This document shows, piece after piece, positions 48,501-56,800 of a DNA stretch of 64,000 bases (positions are counted from its first letter, which is position 1; every line of letters starts with the position of its first letter). The DNA comes from Chrysaora quinquecirrha. Lineage: Eukaryota > Cnidaria > Scyphozoa > Semaeostomeae > Pelagiidae. The DNA lies in contig JACTAT010000032.1 of assembly GCA_014526335.1 (NCBI GenBank), positions 3,364,642 to 3,428,641 on the forward strand, written 5' to 3'. The notes under the pieces were generated by a model that ran no database searches, had not been told where the DNA came from, and saw nothing but the letters and a program-made list of their open reading frames with translations. The position numbers were made by a program, and so were the translations under genes.

Positions 48501-51500
48501 ACTTCTTCTTTCAATATGTCTTCTACTACTAATCTAATACTTCTTCTTCTTCACCTTCTTCTTATTCTTCTTTCTCTACTAATACTTCTTTCTCCTCTAA
48601 TACTTCTTCTACTACTAGTCTAGCACTTCTTCTGCTACTACTACTACTACTACTTTTCTTCTTATACTTCTTCTACTGCTTATCTTATACTTCTTCTACT
48701 AATACTTCTTCCACTTCTAATACTCCTTCTTCTTCTTCTTATTCTTCTTATTCTTCTTCTTCTTCTACTACTACTACTTCTACTTATCTAATACGTCTTC
48801 TTCTATTACTACTACTATTTCTTATTCTTCTTCTTCTTCTACTTCTTCTACTACTACTACTACTTCTACTTATCTAATACCTCTTCTTCTATTACTGCTA
48901 CTATTTCTTATTCTTCTTCTTCTTCTACTTCTTCTACTACTACTACTACTTTTATAAATCTAATACCTCTTGTTTTATTACTGCTACTATTTCTTTTTCT
49001 TCTTCTTCTTCTACTTCTTCTTCTTATACTTCTACTACAACTCATCGAATACTTCTTCTACTACTACTTCTTCCTGTGCTTCTTCTTCTAATACTTTTTG
49101 ATGCTAGTTTCGAGAAATAGTGTCATACACTTATAACGTGTAAATTTCTACCCAGAACGTAATCTTTTTCTTAATATTGTTTTACAGGTCATGCTATGCC
49201 TATTCGTTCATTGACATTTTCGCCGGACTCCCAACTTCTTGTTACTGCATCTGATGATGGTCATTTGAAGATGTATGATGTACAGCATGCAAATTTAGCT
49301 GGTACTCTGTCAGGTCATGGTTCATGGGTCCTTAGTGTTGATTTCTCTCCAGACAATACTCATTTTGTTTCAGGGTAGGTATGAAAATGTTTGGCGTATG
49401 AAAGTTTTTATGGCAGATTTGTCGAAGCCTAGCCCAAATAGCAGGTTCAATCTGTAGAACGCCCTGGTTGTTTATTTTATGTTTTGTGCTGCATTCCATC
49501 GTCCGGTTTAAGCTGGTTTCAAGTAGGCGGGATTTTCCCACCCGCAGCAGAGCTGCCACTTCATTTGCATTGCTCATTGCGTATTTCAAAGTCGCATTGA
49601 CCTCAATTTTGTCGTGGTCTTTGAAAGTACCAACCAATCTGATTGCTAGCATGTCATTTGCTATTGGGATGAAGGCCTGAGCTTTGTCATCTAGCAAATC
49701 GATGAGCTAAACTCTTTTCCTGAACAATATAAGAAAACGAGCCTTGATTTTGCGCGGATTTTAAGAACAAACTTAGACCAAGCTTAGGCTGGCCTTTACA
49801 TAAGCCTTAAGAATATCGGTTGATTATGAAAGTACGTCCGTCAGACTCAGACAGAATGAAAAAGCAAACGAACAAAGAAATATACAAGCATGTTGCCGTA
49901 GTACCATTCCCAGCATTCACTGAAAAATATTACCGTATTGTAACCGAGGAATTAAGAAAATATTAAGAACATTTCAGGCTGATTGGAAGTCACTGTTTCA
50001 AATTTTTCGATCATTTTACATCGGGGTGAAATTGGCGAAGGTAAAATGGTGTTTTAGCGCCAGTTGCTAGGATCTCAGTAATAGGTTAACTAATCAAGAC
50101 CTCAACTCTACCTGTGACGCTATCGTGGCGGGGCTTGAACCCTAACCACACAGAGCTCCTGATACAACGAGTCAGCTGGATTCCACCTCGACTCCACAAC
50201 ACCTTCAAACAATAAAAGCAACACGAAAGCTGTTTGCTTCGATGGAATTGTGAACATTTTTTCCGTCCATTCATGGTTATTTCAAGTGCAGTTCAGCCGC
50301 TGAGCTGTCGTGACTTTTTAATGTAAATTTTGTTATTTAGGCCTTTGGCCACTGTCAGCCGCCATTTTAGACCAAGCGTTGCAATACTTTTAACCCCGTA
50401 GTATTCTCTTAACTTCTTCTCAGAATATCAAATGACTGTATCTTAGTATCATTTTTTGTTTGTAACAGTTCTAGTGATAAATCAGTCAAGGTATGGGATG
50501 CTGGTAGCAGACAGTGTGTGCAGACGTTTTATGAACACAGTGACCAAGTAAGATTATTCTTTACACGTTTTTTTTTTTATTAAGAAACCTAGCTCGCGGC
50601 CTAGTACTAAAAGTTTCTTAATTTTGGCCCAATTTTAGTTCTAAAAGTTTTTTAACAGTTTCTTAATGTAATGGAAATAAATTTAGTAAAAAAGATAAAA
50701 ACTTTCTGTCGGATACAGTATTGCCGACAGGTGCGAGAAGTTGAACGGAATTGGCCACCCTGGTACCAAAAATCGCATGAAAATGCTTGAGAACTTATTG
50801 TACTAACTCCACAAATGTGAAATCAGTATGTTGGAAAACTGACACAAATATTTCTAAAGTTTCTTGAATCCTTCCTCGTAGTTCTAAAAGTTTCTTAATT
50901 TTTTGGGTGTCTGGTACTAGGTATCTTATAAACCCGTTTCTTATATATAAAAAATAGTGTATATTAAAAAGCATAGGTGGTTGTAAAATGACCGAGTGTG
51001 ATTGGATTTCACGGTCCTTACTTAAATAAAATTTCCTATTTTACCAAAATTGACAATTCTGTCGATTCTTGCTCAATATTTGAAATAAGGGTCTTCATGA
51101 GAGTCGGTATTGGGAAGATTTTTCAAAAAACAATAAGCGCCCTTGAGGCGTTCGTTAAAAAGCTCGGGGCGAAAAATTAGTATTTAAAAATTTTGTCTTT
51201 TCTGCTTCGTTTTCTCGTCGCTTTGCAGCGTTACTGCCTCACTGCTTTATTTTATTCTATTCGCTGCAATAATCGAAAGATCCAACGGGACAGTTTGCAG
51301 TTCGTGGCCTTTTCTCTCCTTGAAAATCTTTTTTACATTGACTGACAGTGAATGCGAACAAGGAAGCAAGCAAGCAAGCAATATTTATTTGTTGAAGCAG
51401 GTTTGGGGCTCGGACAGCTATGCAGCTGATGTGGACCTGCAGCCTGTGCCCCCAGCACGGATATTCCAGAACGAATACCCTGGGCACTCATTTACCGACC

Positions 51501-52384
51501 TCTGAAGGATGGACAGCTGAGTTGACTGGAGGCTTGTGGAAAGTGGTCCCGACGAGATTCAAACCCACGACCTCACGATCGTGACCCGAACGCCTTGACC
51601 ACTCGGCCACACCACCTTTTACTAACAACATAAATGGGCCTATTAGTTTGATCCGCTTTCAACGTGAACTAACATGTTCAGAGGATGGCATCATCATAAT
51701 TTCGAATTAGTGTTTCCCGAGATTGGTAGGTCGTATTGAATCACTGTGAAAGACAATTTGCTCAGAATTTCAAGTTCTGCATTTCATTTTGGCTCTTCAT
51801 TTTATTTTATTGGTCATCCCGCTGTATCGCATGAGCTGATTGGTGTTCAAAAATAATTTCAATCCAGTTTCAAGTTTCTGATTGGTGCATTTCGATCTAC
51901 ATCTGGCTTAAATTTCAGCCTAATTGAATTGTTTCAGTCTGTTTCTGACGCTTATACTCCGAGGTTTTAAGTCCACTGATTTTTCCGCTTTTCTCGCAAT
52001 TTTGAAATTTTGTACCACTCAAAAACTATTCAGATCTAAATTTTGCAGTAATCAGATTTCAACAATCGGGTCAATTTTATTGACTTGATTAGGCCCCAAT
52101 TAGGCTCTAATTAGGACTAGTTCCAGGAAAACTTTTGGAAGACCTATCTTGGATTCAAGTTCTCCGAGCTTTTTGACAGATTTCAGCTAAAAAGTCAAGG
52201 CAAACCTCCACCAGATTGTTGTGAATTAAACCTACCTGATTGTAATCGTTATCTTATATGCGGCAACGTGCTGTATTCTACTTCTTTCTTTCAGGTCTGG
52301 GGTGTTTGTTATAACAGCAATGGTTCAAAGATAGTGTCGGCATCTGATGACAAAGCATTGGTTGTATATGATGTACCAATATAA
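24578..52384 (+). CDS. WDR61: WDR61/SKIC8, WD-repeat subunit of the SKI and PAF1 complexes (10 exons)
   Basis: Coding exons 24578-24586, 25868-25895, 27107-27212, 27974-28059, 29975-30061, 45975-46123, 47495-47588, 49188-49374, 50469-50547, 52295-52384. All nine introns are GT..AG and phases fit throughout, giving 915 bases, 304 residues plus stop; the vertebrate protein has about 305. The product is a seven-bladed beta-propeller scaffold (Ski8 family). In the cytoplasm it supports the SKI helicase that feeds mRNA to the exosome; in animals it also joins the nuclear PAF1 complex. WD-type blocks include [55 protein letters not shown] and [19 protein letters not shown], very close to human WDR61. 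The first exon codes only M-A-P. Intron 5 (15.9 kb) contains nested minus-strand genes. Confidence 0.96.
25221..25500. mobile_element. MITE-like repeat with inverted gtcaactcgcccca blocks
   Basis: Left half repeats tcaactcgccccac-type blocks four or five times; right half has ggtggggcaagttgactt in the opposite sense. A non-repetitive centre separates them. Lies in WDR61 intron 1. Confidence 0.5.
25868..25895 (+). CDS. WDR61: WDR61 exon 2 (28-base micro-exon)
   Basis: Acceptor ttgtttcag, donor gtgagt. Codes YSVSFKEEN plus one base, aligning with the family N-terminus (YGILFKQEQ in human). Confidence 0.88.
26200..26775 (+). repeat. agcttaactcagctc low-complexity minisatellite
   Basis: About 570 bp built from agctcaactcagcttaa-like units, with larger near-duplicates around ctcagctgtgcttag and ctctgttgtg. 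Lies in WDR61 intron 2. Confidence 0.85.
27107..27212 (+). CDS. WDR61: WDR61 exon 3 (blade 1)
   Basis: Acceptor tatcttctag, donor gtatgt. Codes [14 protein letters not shown] through [13 protein letters not shown]. Confidence 0.95.
27592..27778 (-). mobile_element. tRNA-derived SINE, family A, copy 1 (degraded)
   Basis: Shares gcgccagtcactaggatcccagt ... ttaactactcaagacc ... gggactcaaaaccgga with two other copies in WDR61 introns. On the minus strand a B-box-like sequence is followed outward by an A-box-like sequence. Confidence 0.6.
27974..28059 (+). CDS. WDR61: WDR61 exon 4
   Basis: Acceptor cttttacag, donor gtatct. Codes [20 protein letters not shown] and on to the split codon before AASSSLD. 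A SINE begins only about 25 bases after the donor. Confidence 0.93.
28085..28255 (-). mobile_element. tRNA-derived SINE, family A, copy 2
   Basis: Same family (aatcgccaggactcagtagtaggttaacta ... gggctcaaaccctgacc ... cacgagtcagctagatt). Lies just after the WDR61 exon 4 donor. Confidence 0.68.
28636..29218. mobile_element. MITE-like element with gtccacac / ttttgaaaacg inverted motifs
   Basis: Edges ggtattgtccatgcgtaaaa and cgtatatgtgtggactgggc are imperfectly inverted. Internal gtccacacgat and tttttgaaaa blocks recur in both senses. Overlapping short open frames are not coding. Confidence 0.45.
29548..29885 (+). mobile_element. tRNA-derived SINE
   Basis: A box gcgtagcgtagtggtttgc and B box ctatggttcaaatccaggc are correctly spaced. 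A body containing ctgatgaaggcctaaaa follows. Lies in WDR61 intron 4. Confidence 0.65.
29975..30061 (+). CDS. WDR61: WDR61 exon 5 (blade 2)
   Basis: Acceptor gattttag, donor gttggt. Codes [20 protein letters not shown] through SIDLGP. Confidence 0.94.
30062..31030. other. Start of WDR61 intron 5, no supported gene
   Basis: Small open frames 30413-30637 (plus) and 30901-30620 (minus) have no recognisable motifs. I see nothing else. Confidence 0.4.
31050..31425 (+). repeat. (GATGAT)/(GGTGGTTGTG) simple-repeat tract
   Basis: A gat-triplet run at 31050-31130, a ggtggttgtrg run to 31320 and again gat triplets to about 31420. Produces His/Asn-rich or Val/Met-rich open frames that are artefacts. 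Confidence 0.85.
31634..31661 (+). repeat. (GTGA)n microsatellite
   Basis: Seven consecutive or near-consecutive gtga units (gtaagtgagtgagtgagtga). Confidence 0.85.
32236..33116 (+). repeat. 20-bp minisatellite ctacagttactacagctaaa, about 44 copies
   Basis: The unit repeats with frequent single substitutions for 880 bp and stops within 6 bases of the stop codon of the fibrinogen-related pseudogene at 33122. Confidence 0.93.
33787..34192. mobile_element. TACACT-family MITE, 'aaggaac' variant
   Basis: Ends tacacccttttttttataaa and ttataaaaaaagcgtgt are inverted. Interior repeats taaggaacttttg. Same architecture as the aagaaac copies listed below. Confidence 0.7.
34229..34599. mobile_element. 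TACACT-family MITE, 'aagaaac' variant
   Basis: Left end tacacgtattttttgttata, right end ttataaaaaaatagctgta. Interior has aagaaactttcagtactg. Confidence 0.7.
34800..35800 (+). repeat. Minisatellite, about 115-120-bp unit around tcgtacggcaaatctgtcg
   Basis: The block gtcgtacggcaaatctgtcg occurs about nine times, followed by tatcgtatatagcctgatct and tgccagtgcttattgtatca. Lies in the intron of the broken fibrinogen-related paralogue. Confidence 0.88.
36100..36290 (-). repeat. gattcccattccc low-complexity tract
   Basis: Irregular gattcc/cattcc units. The tract replaces the 5' half of exon 1 of the broken fibrinogen-related paralogue. Confidence 0.7.
36368..36470 (+). repeat. aggtcatttc 10-bp tandem repeat
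   Basis: About ten units, the last ones perfect. Confidence 0.85.
36931..37292. mobile_element. TACACT-family MITE
   Basis: Ends tacactctattttataagaa and ttcttataaaaaaagagtgta are inverted. Interior contains aagaaactttcagtactcg and aagaaactttcggtacc. Confidence 0.75.
37772..38162. mobile_element. TACACT-family MITE, 'aagcaac' variant, nested
   Basis: Ends tacacttttttttgataagc and gcttattaaaaaaaaagagtgta are inverted. Interior repeats taagcaacttgagggct. Inserted in the larger MITE. Confidence 0.75.
38270..38720 (+). repeat. 35-bp tandem array, 13 units, from a MITE subterminus
   Basis: The unit tttcttataaaagttatata + gttttttatagtcgg repeats 13 times with almost no variation. The same sequence is present once at the matching place in the MITE at 39052-39451. 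Confidence 0.92.
38814..39051. mobile_element. TACACT-family MITE fragment, cut by the next copy
   Basis: Left end tgcactcttttattttataa and interior gtttcttacgagttttt are present. The right end is missing where the 39052 copy begins. The sequence before the cut (acgtgtaacagaagttcgtt) recurs at 46398-46436. Confidence 0.55.
39052..39451. mobile_element. TACACT-family MITE, complete reference copy
   Basis: Perfect terminal inverted repeats (tacactcattttttataaga / tcttataaaaaatgagtgta), 400 bp, no coding capacity. Flanked by TA or TATA on each side. Confidence 0.85.
39800..40245 (-). repeat. Minisatellite ccactgtactgatgataaccctcc
   Basis: Alternating ctgtactgatgat, aaccctccacgttgcattgg and caccatccactata blocks. 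The same motif occurs inverted at 45365-45790. Confidence 0.85.
40521..41182. mobile_element. MITE with gcagctacacgtg ends, hosting a palindromic MITE
   Basis: Ends gaagacgcagctacacgtgc and gcacgtgtagccgcgactt are imperfect inverted repeats. The inner palindromic element is at 40906-41128. The open frames here lack known motifs. Confidence 0.55.
40906..41128. mobile_element. Palindromic MITE (ttccgcaaaagatggccgcc), copy 1
   Basis: About 100-bp arms pair from aatagaggtttccgcaaaag to cttttgcggaagcgtctatt, with aggaaattattcccanaatt near the centre of each arm. A second copy is at 62295-62517 in the opposite sense. Confidence 0.8.
41266..42924 (-). CDS. Secreted fibrinogen-related protein (FReD), intact, two exons
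   Basis: Exons 42924-42633 and 41831-41266 (donor CAAG/GTTGGA, acceptor gtttcag, phase 1) give 285 residues. Residues 1-21 are a likely signal peptide ([11 protein letters not shown] core; a second ATG at codon 5 is equally good). Residues 22-97 form a short Cys-containing N-terminal region (ECGWKDSC) shared by all three paralogues and unknown to me. Residues about 106-280 are a fibrinogen C-terminal-like domain: [27 protein letters not shown], a calcium-site-like STYDRDND followed by a Cys, and [18 protein letters not shown]. Such domains in ficolins and related animal lectins bind carbohydrates or acetylated ligands extracellularly, often in immunity; the ligand here is unknown. The gene lies wholly inside WDR61 intron 5, antisense. 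Confidence 0.88.
42372..42556. mobile_element. pogo-like MITE fragment, one end only
   Basis: gttcgagataacggggttcg and the right terminus gagatagcggatgtcaactg followed by TA match the complete copies at 57515-58291 and 61315-61807. The left end is missing. Lies in the intron of the intact fibrinogen-related gene. Confidence 0.75.
43050..44375. other. A+T-rich intronic spacer, no supported gene
   Basis: One minus-strand open frame (44175-43936, 79 codons) has no motif. Near 44225-44310 there are stray units of the gtgtgaagtaatgtgagggt minisatellite. Confidence 0.4.
44376..44545 (-). mobile_element. tRNA-derived SINE
   Basis: On the minus strand an A-box-like ggtggtcctgtgattagcac and a B-box-like cggtttgattctcac precede a body with actgatgagctccaataaga. 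An 11-base C run lies at its 3' side (44376-44386). Confidence 0.55.
44743..45192. mobile_element. piggyBac-like MITE with TTAA duplication
   Basis: Inverted ends gggaattgattttcgccgg and cccgcgaaaataaattccc are each flanked by TTAA (44739-44742 and 45193-45196), the signature of piggyBac-type insertion. The interior repeats aatttcgcgga; there is no transposase. Confidence 0.8.
45365..45790 (+). repeat. Minisatellite gtacagtggagagttatcatcag
   Basis: Reverse-sense relative of 39800-40245. Lies just before WDR61 exon 6. Confidence 0.82.
45975..46123 (+). CDS. WDR61: WDR61 exon 6 (blade 3)
   Basis: Acceptor ttattccgtag, donor gtaaga. Codes [20 protein letters not shown] through KFTMSIAY. Confidence 0.95.
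46195..46943. mobile_element. TACACT-family MITE, enlarged
   Basis: Left end tacactcttttttataataa, right end near tgcaaaatagagtctata. Interior retains tactgaaagattcctaacca and agtttcttagcagtttctta, with about 350 bp of unrelated sequence between. Confidence 0.55.
46985..47230 (+). mobile_element. tRNA-derived SINE
   Basis: A box gtggagtagtcaactggc and B box cactggttcgaatcccagtc are well formed. Upstream sequence contains ctgatgaagggctttaagca. Lies in WDR61 intron 6. Confidence 0.55.
47495..47588 (+). CDS. WDR61: WDR61 exon 7 (blade 4)
   Basis: Acceptor ctttttacag, donor gttaga. Codes [20 protein letters not shown] through LLHTLEG. Confidence 0.95.
47750..49100 (+). repeat. Polypyrimidine (ttcttctaatactt)n tract, about 1.35 kb
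   Basis: Almost uninterrupted tct/ctt triplets with interspersed acttcttctactactaatc units, so the plus (transcribed RNA-like) strand is strongly pyrimidine-rich. Fills most of WDR61 intron 7. Confidence 0.92.
49188..49374 (+). CDS. WDR61: WDR61 exon 8 (blade 5)
   Basis: Acceptor ttttacag, donor gtaggt. Codes [20 protein letters not shown] through DNTHFVSG; almost identical to the vertebrate protein. Confidence 0.96.
50035..50205 (-). mobile_element. tRNA-derived SINE, family A, copy 3 (best preserved)
   Basis: Minus strand reads gtcgaggtggaatccagctg (A-box region) and ttagggttcaagccccgcca (B box). Same family as 27592-27778 and 28085-28255. Lies in WDR61 intron 8. Confidence 0.72.
50469..50547 (+). 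CDS. WDR61: WDR61 exon 9 (blade 6)
   Basis: Acceptor tttgtaacag, donor gtaaga. Codes [20 protein letters not shown] and YEHSDQ. Confidence 0.95.
50562..50961. mobile_element. TACACT-family MITE
   Basis: Left end tacacgttttttttttttat, right end ttatatataaaaaatagtgta. Interior has taaaagtttcttaattttgg on both sides. Begins 15 bases after the WDR61 exon 9 donor. Confidence 0.7.
51358..51617 (-). mobile_element. SINE with tRNA-Leu/Ser-type head and (TTGC)n tail
   Basis: Minus strand starts ggtggtgtggccgagtggtc (class II tRNA A-box region), then gtcgtgggtttgaatctcgt (B box), a body of about 180 bp and an end in four ttgc units. Lies in WDR61 intron 9. Confidence 0.78.
52295..52384 (+). CDS. WDR61: WDR61 exon 10 (last blade, stop)
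   Basis: Acceptor tctttcag. Codes [20 protein letters not shown], then YDVPI and TAA at 52382-52384. No canonical AATAAA was found close downstream. Confidence 0.95.
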   Translation, partial: VWGVCYNSNGSKIVSASDDKALVVYDVPI

Positions 52385-53530
52385 ACAATAATTGCGGATC
52401 TGTTCCATATATCTGCTTTGAAAGAAAGACACGCGAAATGCATAAGAATGTATATACGTGAGAATTTGTATGTACATGGTATGCGCTTATCAAGGTAGAT
52501 GCCATTTTGATGAACATTATTACGACGGTTGATTATTGATAATTGCCCAGCGTATTAGTTCTATACAACAAGGCCTTTGGCAGAATCTTTTAAACCGCCT
52601 GTATGACTGTCTATATGTTGGTATTTTTAATTGCTCTTAGGCTCTGGCCAAACGACCAAACATTGCTCGTCAAACATCTGAATTTGGCCTGTCAAGCAAA
52701 TTTTTTACAGTTTGGCGACGTTGCCAGACATAGCTCGTCAAAAATTTTTGGCTTATAGCAAGCATAAAGCATTTTACAAAGCATAAAGCATTTTAGTTTT
52801 TCAAAAGTATTGCTAAGCATTTCTGCTCATGCAGCAATGTATTTCGACGTGGCGAAACGGACAAACATTGCTTTTAAGGGAAAATCTCAATTGTTTGACC
52901 AACAATGTTTAATCGGCTAGTCAAGGCCTATATTGACAAAATTAAGCAACCTGCTGTTTTTGAATTTAACAAATATACTAAGAGATTCTTCTCATTATAG
53001 TGTAAAGTTTGCACACTAAGTCTAAGATGCGCCTACACTAGCTCTCTCTATGTGTGTGTTTTGTCTGGCACTGGCCCGATTCTGAAGTTTGATAGGCCGA
53101 ATAGACGGTTCATGTCTGAAGCTTGGATCAGGTTCCAATGCACAAAATGCCATTAACGCGACATGGCAAAAGACCCAAACTAGACAATGTGCGTCTAATA
53201 CTGTGTCTCATCCCCATATCAAGACATAAGCAATAATACACTCTCCTGGTGGCATTAACCCCGGTTCAACCTTGCTCTAACCGACAAAAAGATGTTTTTT
53301 TGTGTTTTGCATCTCAAAGGTGAACGCCTTAGCTAAAGCCCTGGCGAAACGAAGCCAAAATGTCCTGCATTTCACCCAACATTGCCTAATGGAATTAATG
53401 ATGATAGATTATGGATGCTAAAGTTTAATCAATACCAAATATTCACCCGAAATTTCATGTTGGCTTCGTTTGCTCCACTGCAGCAACAAATGTTGGCTTC
53501 ACGTAGGCCTGGTATTTGCTACGTTATTTA
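52385..53530. other. WDR61 3' flank, no supported gene
   Basis: Contains ggccaaacgaccaaacattgc-type blocks near 52640 and 52850-52920 and ggcgaaacgaagccaaaatg near 53343, suggesting an old repeat whose ends I cannot fix. No coding sequence seen. Confidence 0.35.
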
Positions 53531-54379
53531 GGCCCCGTTTACACTATGCCAATGCGAAATGAACACGGCATGGTTTCATGTCGATAAGGGAATAAAAGAA
53601 TACAATGGCTATATCACCTTATTTTGTTTTTAATCTATTCCTTCACGTCAACAAGAACAAAGAGTAATTGTTTTTCTCCCATTCTCTCTGCAAATTGACA
53701 TCAAACTGTACCGTATTCAACCGTTTACACTATGCCGTTTTCAGATGAAGCCGGTTAGCGTATCATATTCATTTCATTCCGTTCCCATCTTAGAGCTGTG
53801 CTGGCACATTGTAGACGCAAGGCCAAAAAGGTATACCGTAAATCCTCGAATTCCCCCGTCCCTCGAATAAGCCCTCCCCTCGAATTAGCTCCAACGTAGA
53901 GCGATAAATTTTTAATAAGTCCCCATCGAATAAGCCCCCAACCCTGACATGTTGGTGTTAGCCTTTTGAGTCCATATTGGTACTTTAAATATCAAGTTAT
54001 GAATCAAAAATGCATTCTAAGTAGATGATAAATCATGCTTTTGTGAATAATTTTATAAGCCCCCATTCGTTTAAGCCTGTAATATTGTTGACGAGAGGGA
54101 GTCAGAGAGATGGTTCACATCTTGCTTCACTGCTGAACTGATCACATAATTGTTACACACATTCAAATATACACACGAAGAATTACAAACAATAGACAGG
54201 AACACGTTTCGGTACAAAGGTCAACTAAATATCATAATACAGAACACTACAAAGCCCCCATCTCGAATAAGCACCTCTCAAAAGTAATAAAAATTATTAA
54301 GTCGCCAGGAGGCTAATTCGATGATTTACGATAGTTTCGTACCGTATTCGTGTCGCAACGGCATAGTGTAAACGGGGTC
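53531..54379. mobile_element. MITE with ggccccgtttacactatgcc ends, TTA flanks
   Basis: Left end ggccccgtttacactatgcc, right end ggcatagtgtaaacggggtc; flanked by TTA on both sides. Holds a second repeat (53834-54334). A relative with similar ends is at 63225-63595. Confidence 0.78.
53834..54334. mobile_element. MITE with taccgtaaatcctcgaa ends, nested
   Basis: Left end taccgtaaatcctcgaattc, right end near gctaattcgatgatttacga. Interior repeats tcgaataagccccca. Relative at 61167-62044. Confidence 0.65.
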
Positions 54380-54449
54380 TTACTTTCGGAACAGAAAACA
54401 AAAAAAAAGACTTTCTCAGATAATGGATGACATTATATCTCTAAAATCA

Positions 54450-54729
54450 AAGGAACTTTCATTAATTTTTAGAGAAACATGTAGCCCACAATCTTCGGAT
54501 AACAAATCCCTTGCAAATACCAAGGGTCAGAACAACCAACTATGGGATTAAACGCTTAAGTTTCCAAGGACCCAAAATCTGGAACTCTCTTCCAGCTGAA
54601 ATTAAGTTAGCCCGAAACAACAAAGAATTTAAAAGCTTGATAGAGGCGTGGTTCCTGAATAAAAAATGCGCGTGTTCCTTTTGTAACAAAAGATTATTTG
54701 ATGCAATCTCTGGAATTGCTTTATGTTAG
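54450..54729 (+). pseudogene. LINE C-terminal fragment
   Basis: The translation NLRITNPLQIPRVRTTNYGI followed by LSFQGPKIWNSLPAEIK is the conserved end of CR1/L2-type LINE proteins (IPR.RT..YG...F.GPK.WNSLP), ending in the Cys pair CSFC. Only the last 90 codons are present; a stop follows at 54727-54729. Confidence 0.72.
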
Positions 54730-55130
54730 TGTGAATTTGTGCTTCTTCACTATTGTATTAACTAACATTAAATAATGTACAATTACAAATTACAATTAAC
54801 GGATAACCCAGAACAGCGCGTGCCTTCGAATAATTAACACATCTTTTCATTTGAAAGGACATCTCCCTATAGTAGCCGATGACGTTGCTCGTACAGGTCA
54901 CTGTTACATAGGGGTTTTAGTGCAGATATACATATTAATGAAAGATAAAAGAATAGATGGAGCATGCGCGAAAGACTGGAGGCACTATATTTCTGGAAGT
55001 GGGGGCTTTTATCCCGCAAGGGTATCTATCTTCAGAATATTGGTATAAAGTAAGGCATCAATTTTCACGATTCTTGTATATGAACGGTATGAATTTTCTG
55101 AATTTAATTTTAAGCAACGGTGCCGTTTCG

Positions 55131-55611
55131 CAGAGGCATACTGGGAGAGAATATCAAGGGTTGCTATTTCCAGTAAAGGGGGCCTGTTTTCACTATAGCA
55201 ACTTGTCTCGTTAGTTGCTTCTAGCGAGCTCCTGTGTAAAAAATCAATTCAAGGCAATGGCTACATGGGGGCTACTGTTCATGTCAATACTTCTTTTCTT
55301 ATTTGCGATATGCAATGACAAAATCGTCTCCCTTCTATGCATATTTTTGCATTTCTTTATTTTCTTGCTTCCATATTTTTGTTCGCATATGCTGATTATC
55401 TTTTTATTGTTACTTCTTTCCAATTATCTGCATTGAGAAAAAATTTATGCTATTTCCAAATGTTTTCATACTAAGCGAAACCAATCCAACCCTTTTTTGA
55501 AATCCCAAGAAATCGAAGAGATTTGCTCAAGAAATAACAGAAACAGTTTGTTCAAGACCCTATAACAAGAAGGTCCGGGTTGCAATCGCAACCTAGCATC
55601 CTCCGCCCCTG
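55131..55611. mobile_element. hAT-type MITE with perfect 8-bp target duplication
   Basis: Ends CAGAGGCATACTGGG and the inverted CTCCGCCCCTG match hAT-type CAGRGGCG termini. Direct repeat CCGTTTCG lies at 55123-55130 and 55612-55619. The element is 481 bp and has no transposase. Related ends occur at 59129 and 60493. Confidence 0.88.
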
Positions 55612-55619
55612 CCGTTTCG

Positions 55620-56800
55620 GATATTTCAATATTTGATGTATTCGAGTATACTTTTTGCTTAAAATTGGTAAAATGTCTTGCACTCCTTATTGCAAGATGG
55701 TATTAAGTCAGCTATACTTCAGTCCGTACGTCATGCTTCGGTCCGAATATTTTCCAACATTGACCTCGCAATCGTTCAACAAAGACTTTTTTATATGGTG
55801 TTAGAAAATGAAATAGAATATTTTCGAACTTTTTGGAACTTTTCCGGAGAATGTTTACTCAAGAAACATAATTTTTCAGTATTTCATTTTCCCATCTCAC
55901 TCACTTTATCAGTAAGAATTACTTGGCTATATCACGTGGTTATACCAACGCCGGTAAAAACGGCTTTTACAGACTGATAAAAAACCAATCACATTGCGCC
56001 GTTGCCGGTCCAAACAGCCGTATTTTCGAACACTATATGATAATCTTCTGTATGCGAATTTTAGCGAAATTTTCCCACATGAATTACTTGGTCGGTGAAA
56101 GCAAAACATCAGAAAATATTGCGTCTTTGGGTAATTAACGTCAGCTTAATCTGCAGCAATAATGGTTGCAGGTAACGCATTCCAAAAATTGTTTTTATTT
56201 GTGATATTTAACTGCAGGGTGTTGTAAACGCTAGTGCAACATATTATTCAGGGTTGTAATTCGATTGTAGAGGTACAATGATAGCGGCAACAATAGATTT
56301 CATATCCTCAATATACCACCCTCGGACTAAAAAATTCATTAATACAGCCACTATCGATATCGCAACGACATACCATCTTGAACTGGCATCTGAGAACTTT
56401 AACCAAAGCCCAAACAATTTAGAAAGGCGTTTATTGAAGAGGCGGGGGCGCTTTTGTATGAAGGCGCATATTTTTTAGACATAGTCACTGTTTTTTCTTT
56501 TGACTATGTTTGAGAATCGTTACGGGAATCCAAAACCCCCTAACCAATAGATACATACATATACATATGTATATACCTTGCTGCATCTGTTGATCTGGTT
56601 TAGCGGGGGGCGATTATATGAAAATATGATATCTAAGGGACACTTCAATAGAGGGCGCTTTTCAAGGCTTATGCATTATGCAAATTCTTAATTCTTCGTA
56701 TATAACTGCGCTGTTGCAGCTCTAGCACCAGTTGCAGCTAGAGAATTTTGCTGGGCAGACTTATTTGGCAATGATAACAGACACAAAGAAATCCCTTGCA
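55620..56800. other. Spacer upstream of the third fibrinogen-related gene
   Basis: Short open frames only (for example 55678-55977 and 55923-56138), no motifs. The promoter of the gene starting at 56804 should lie here: a tatataactgcg string at 56699-56710 is a weak TATA candidate. Confidence 0.35.
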
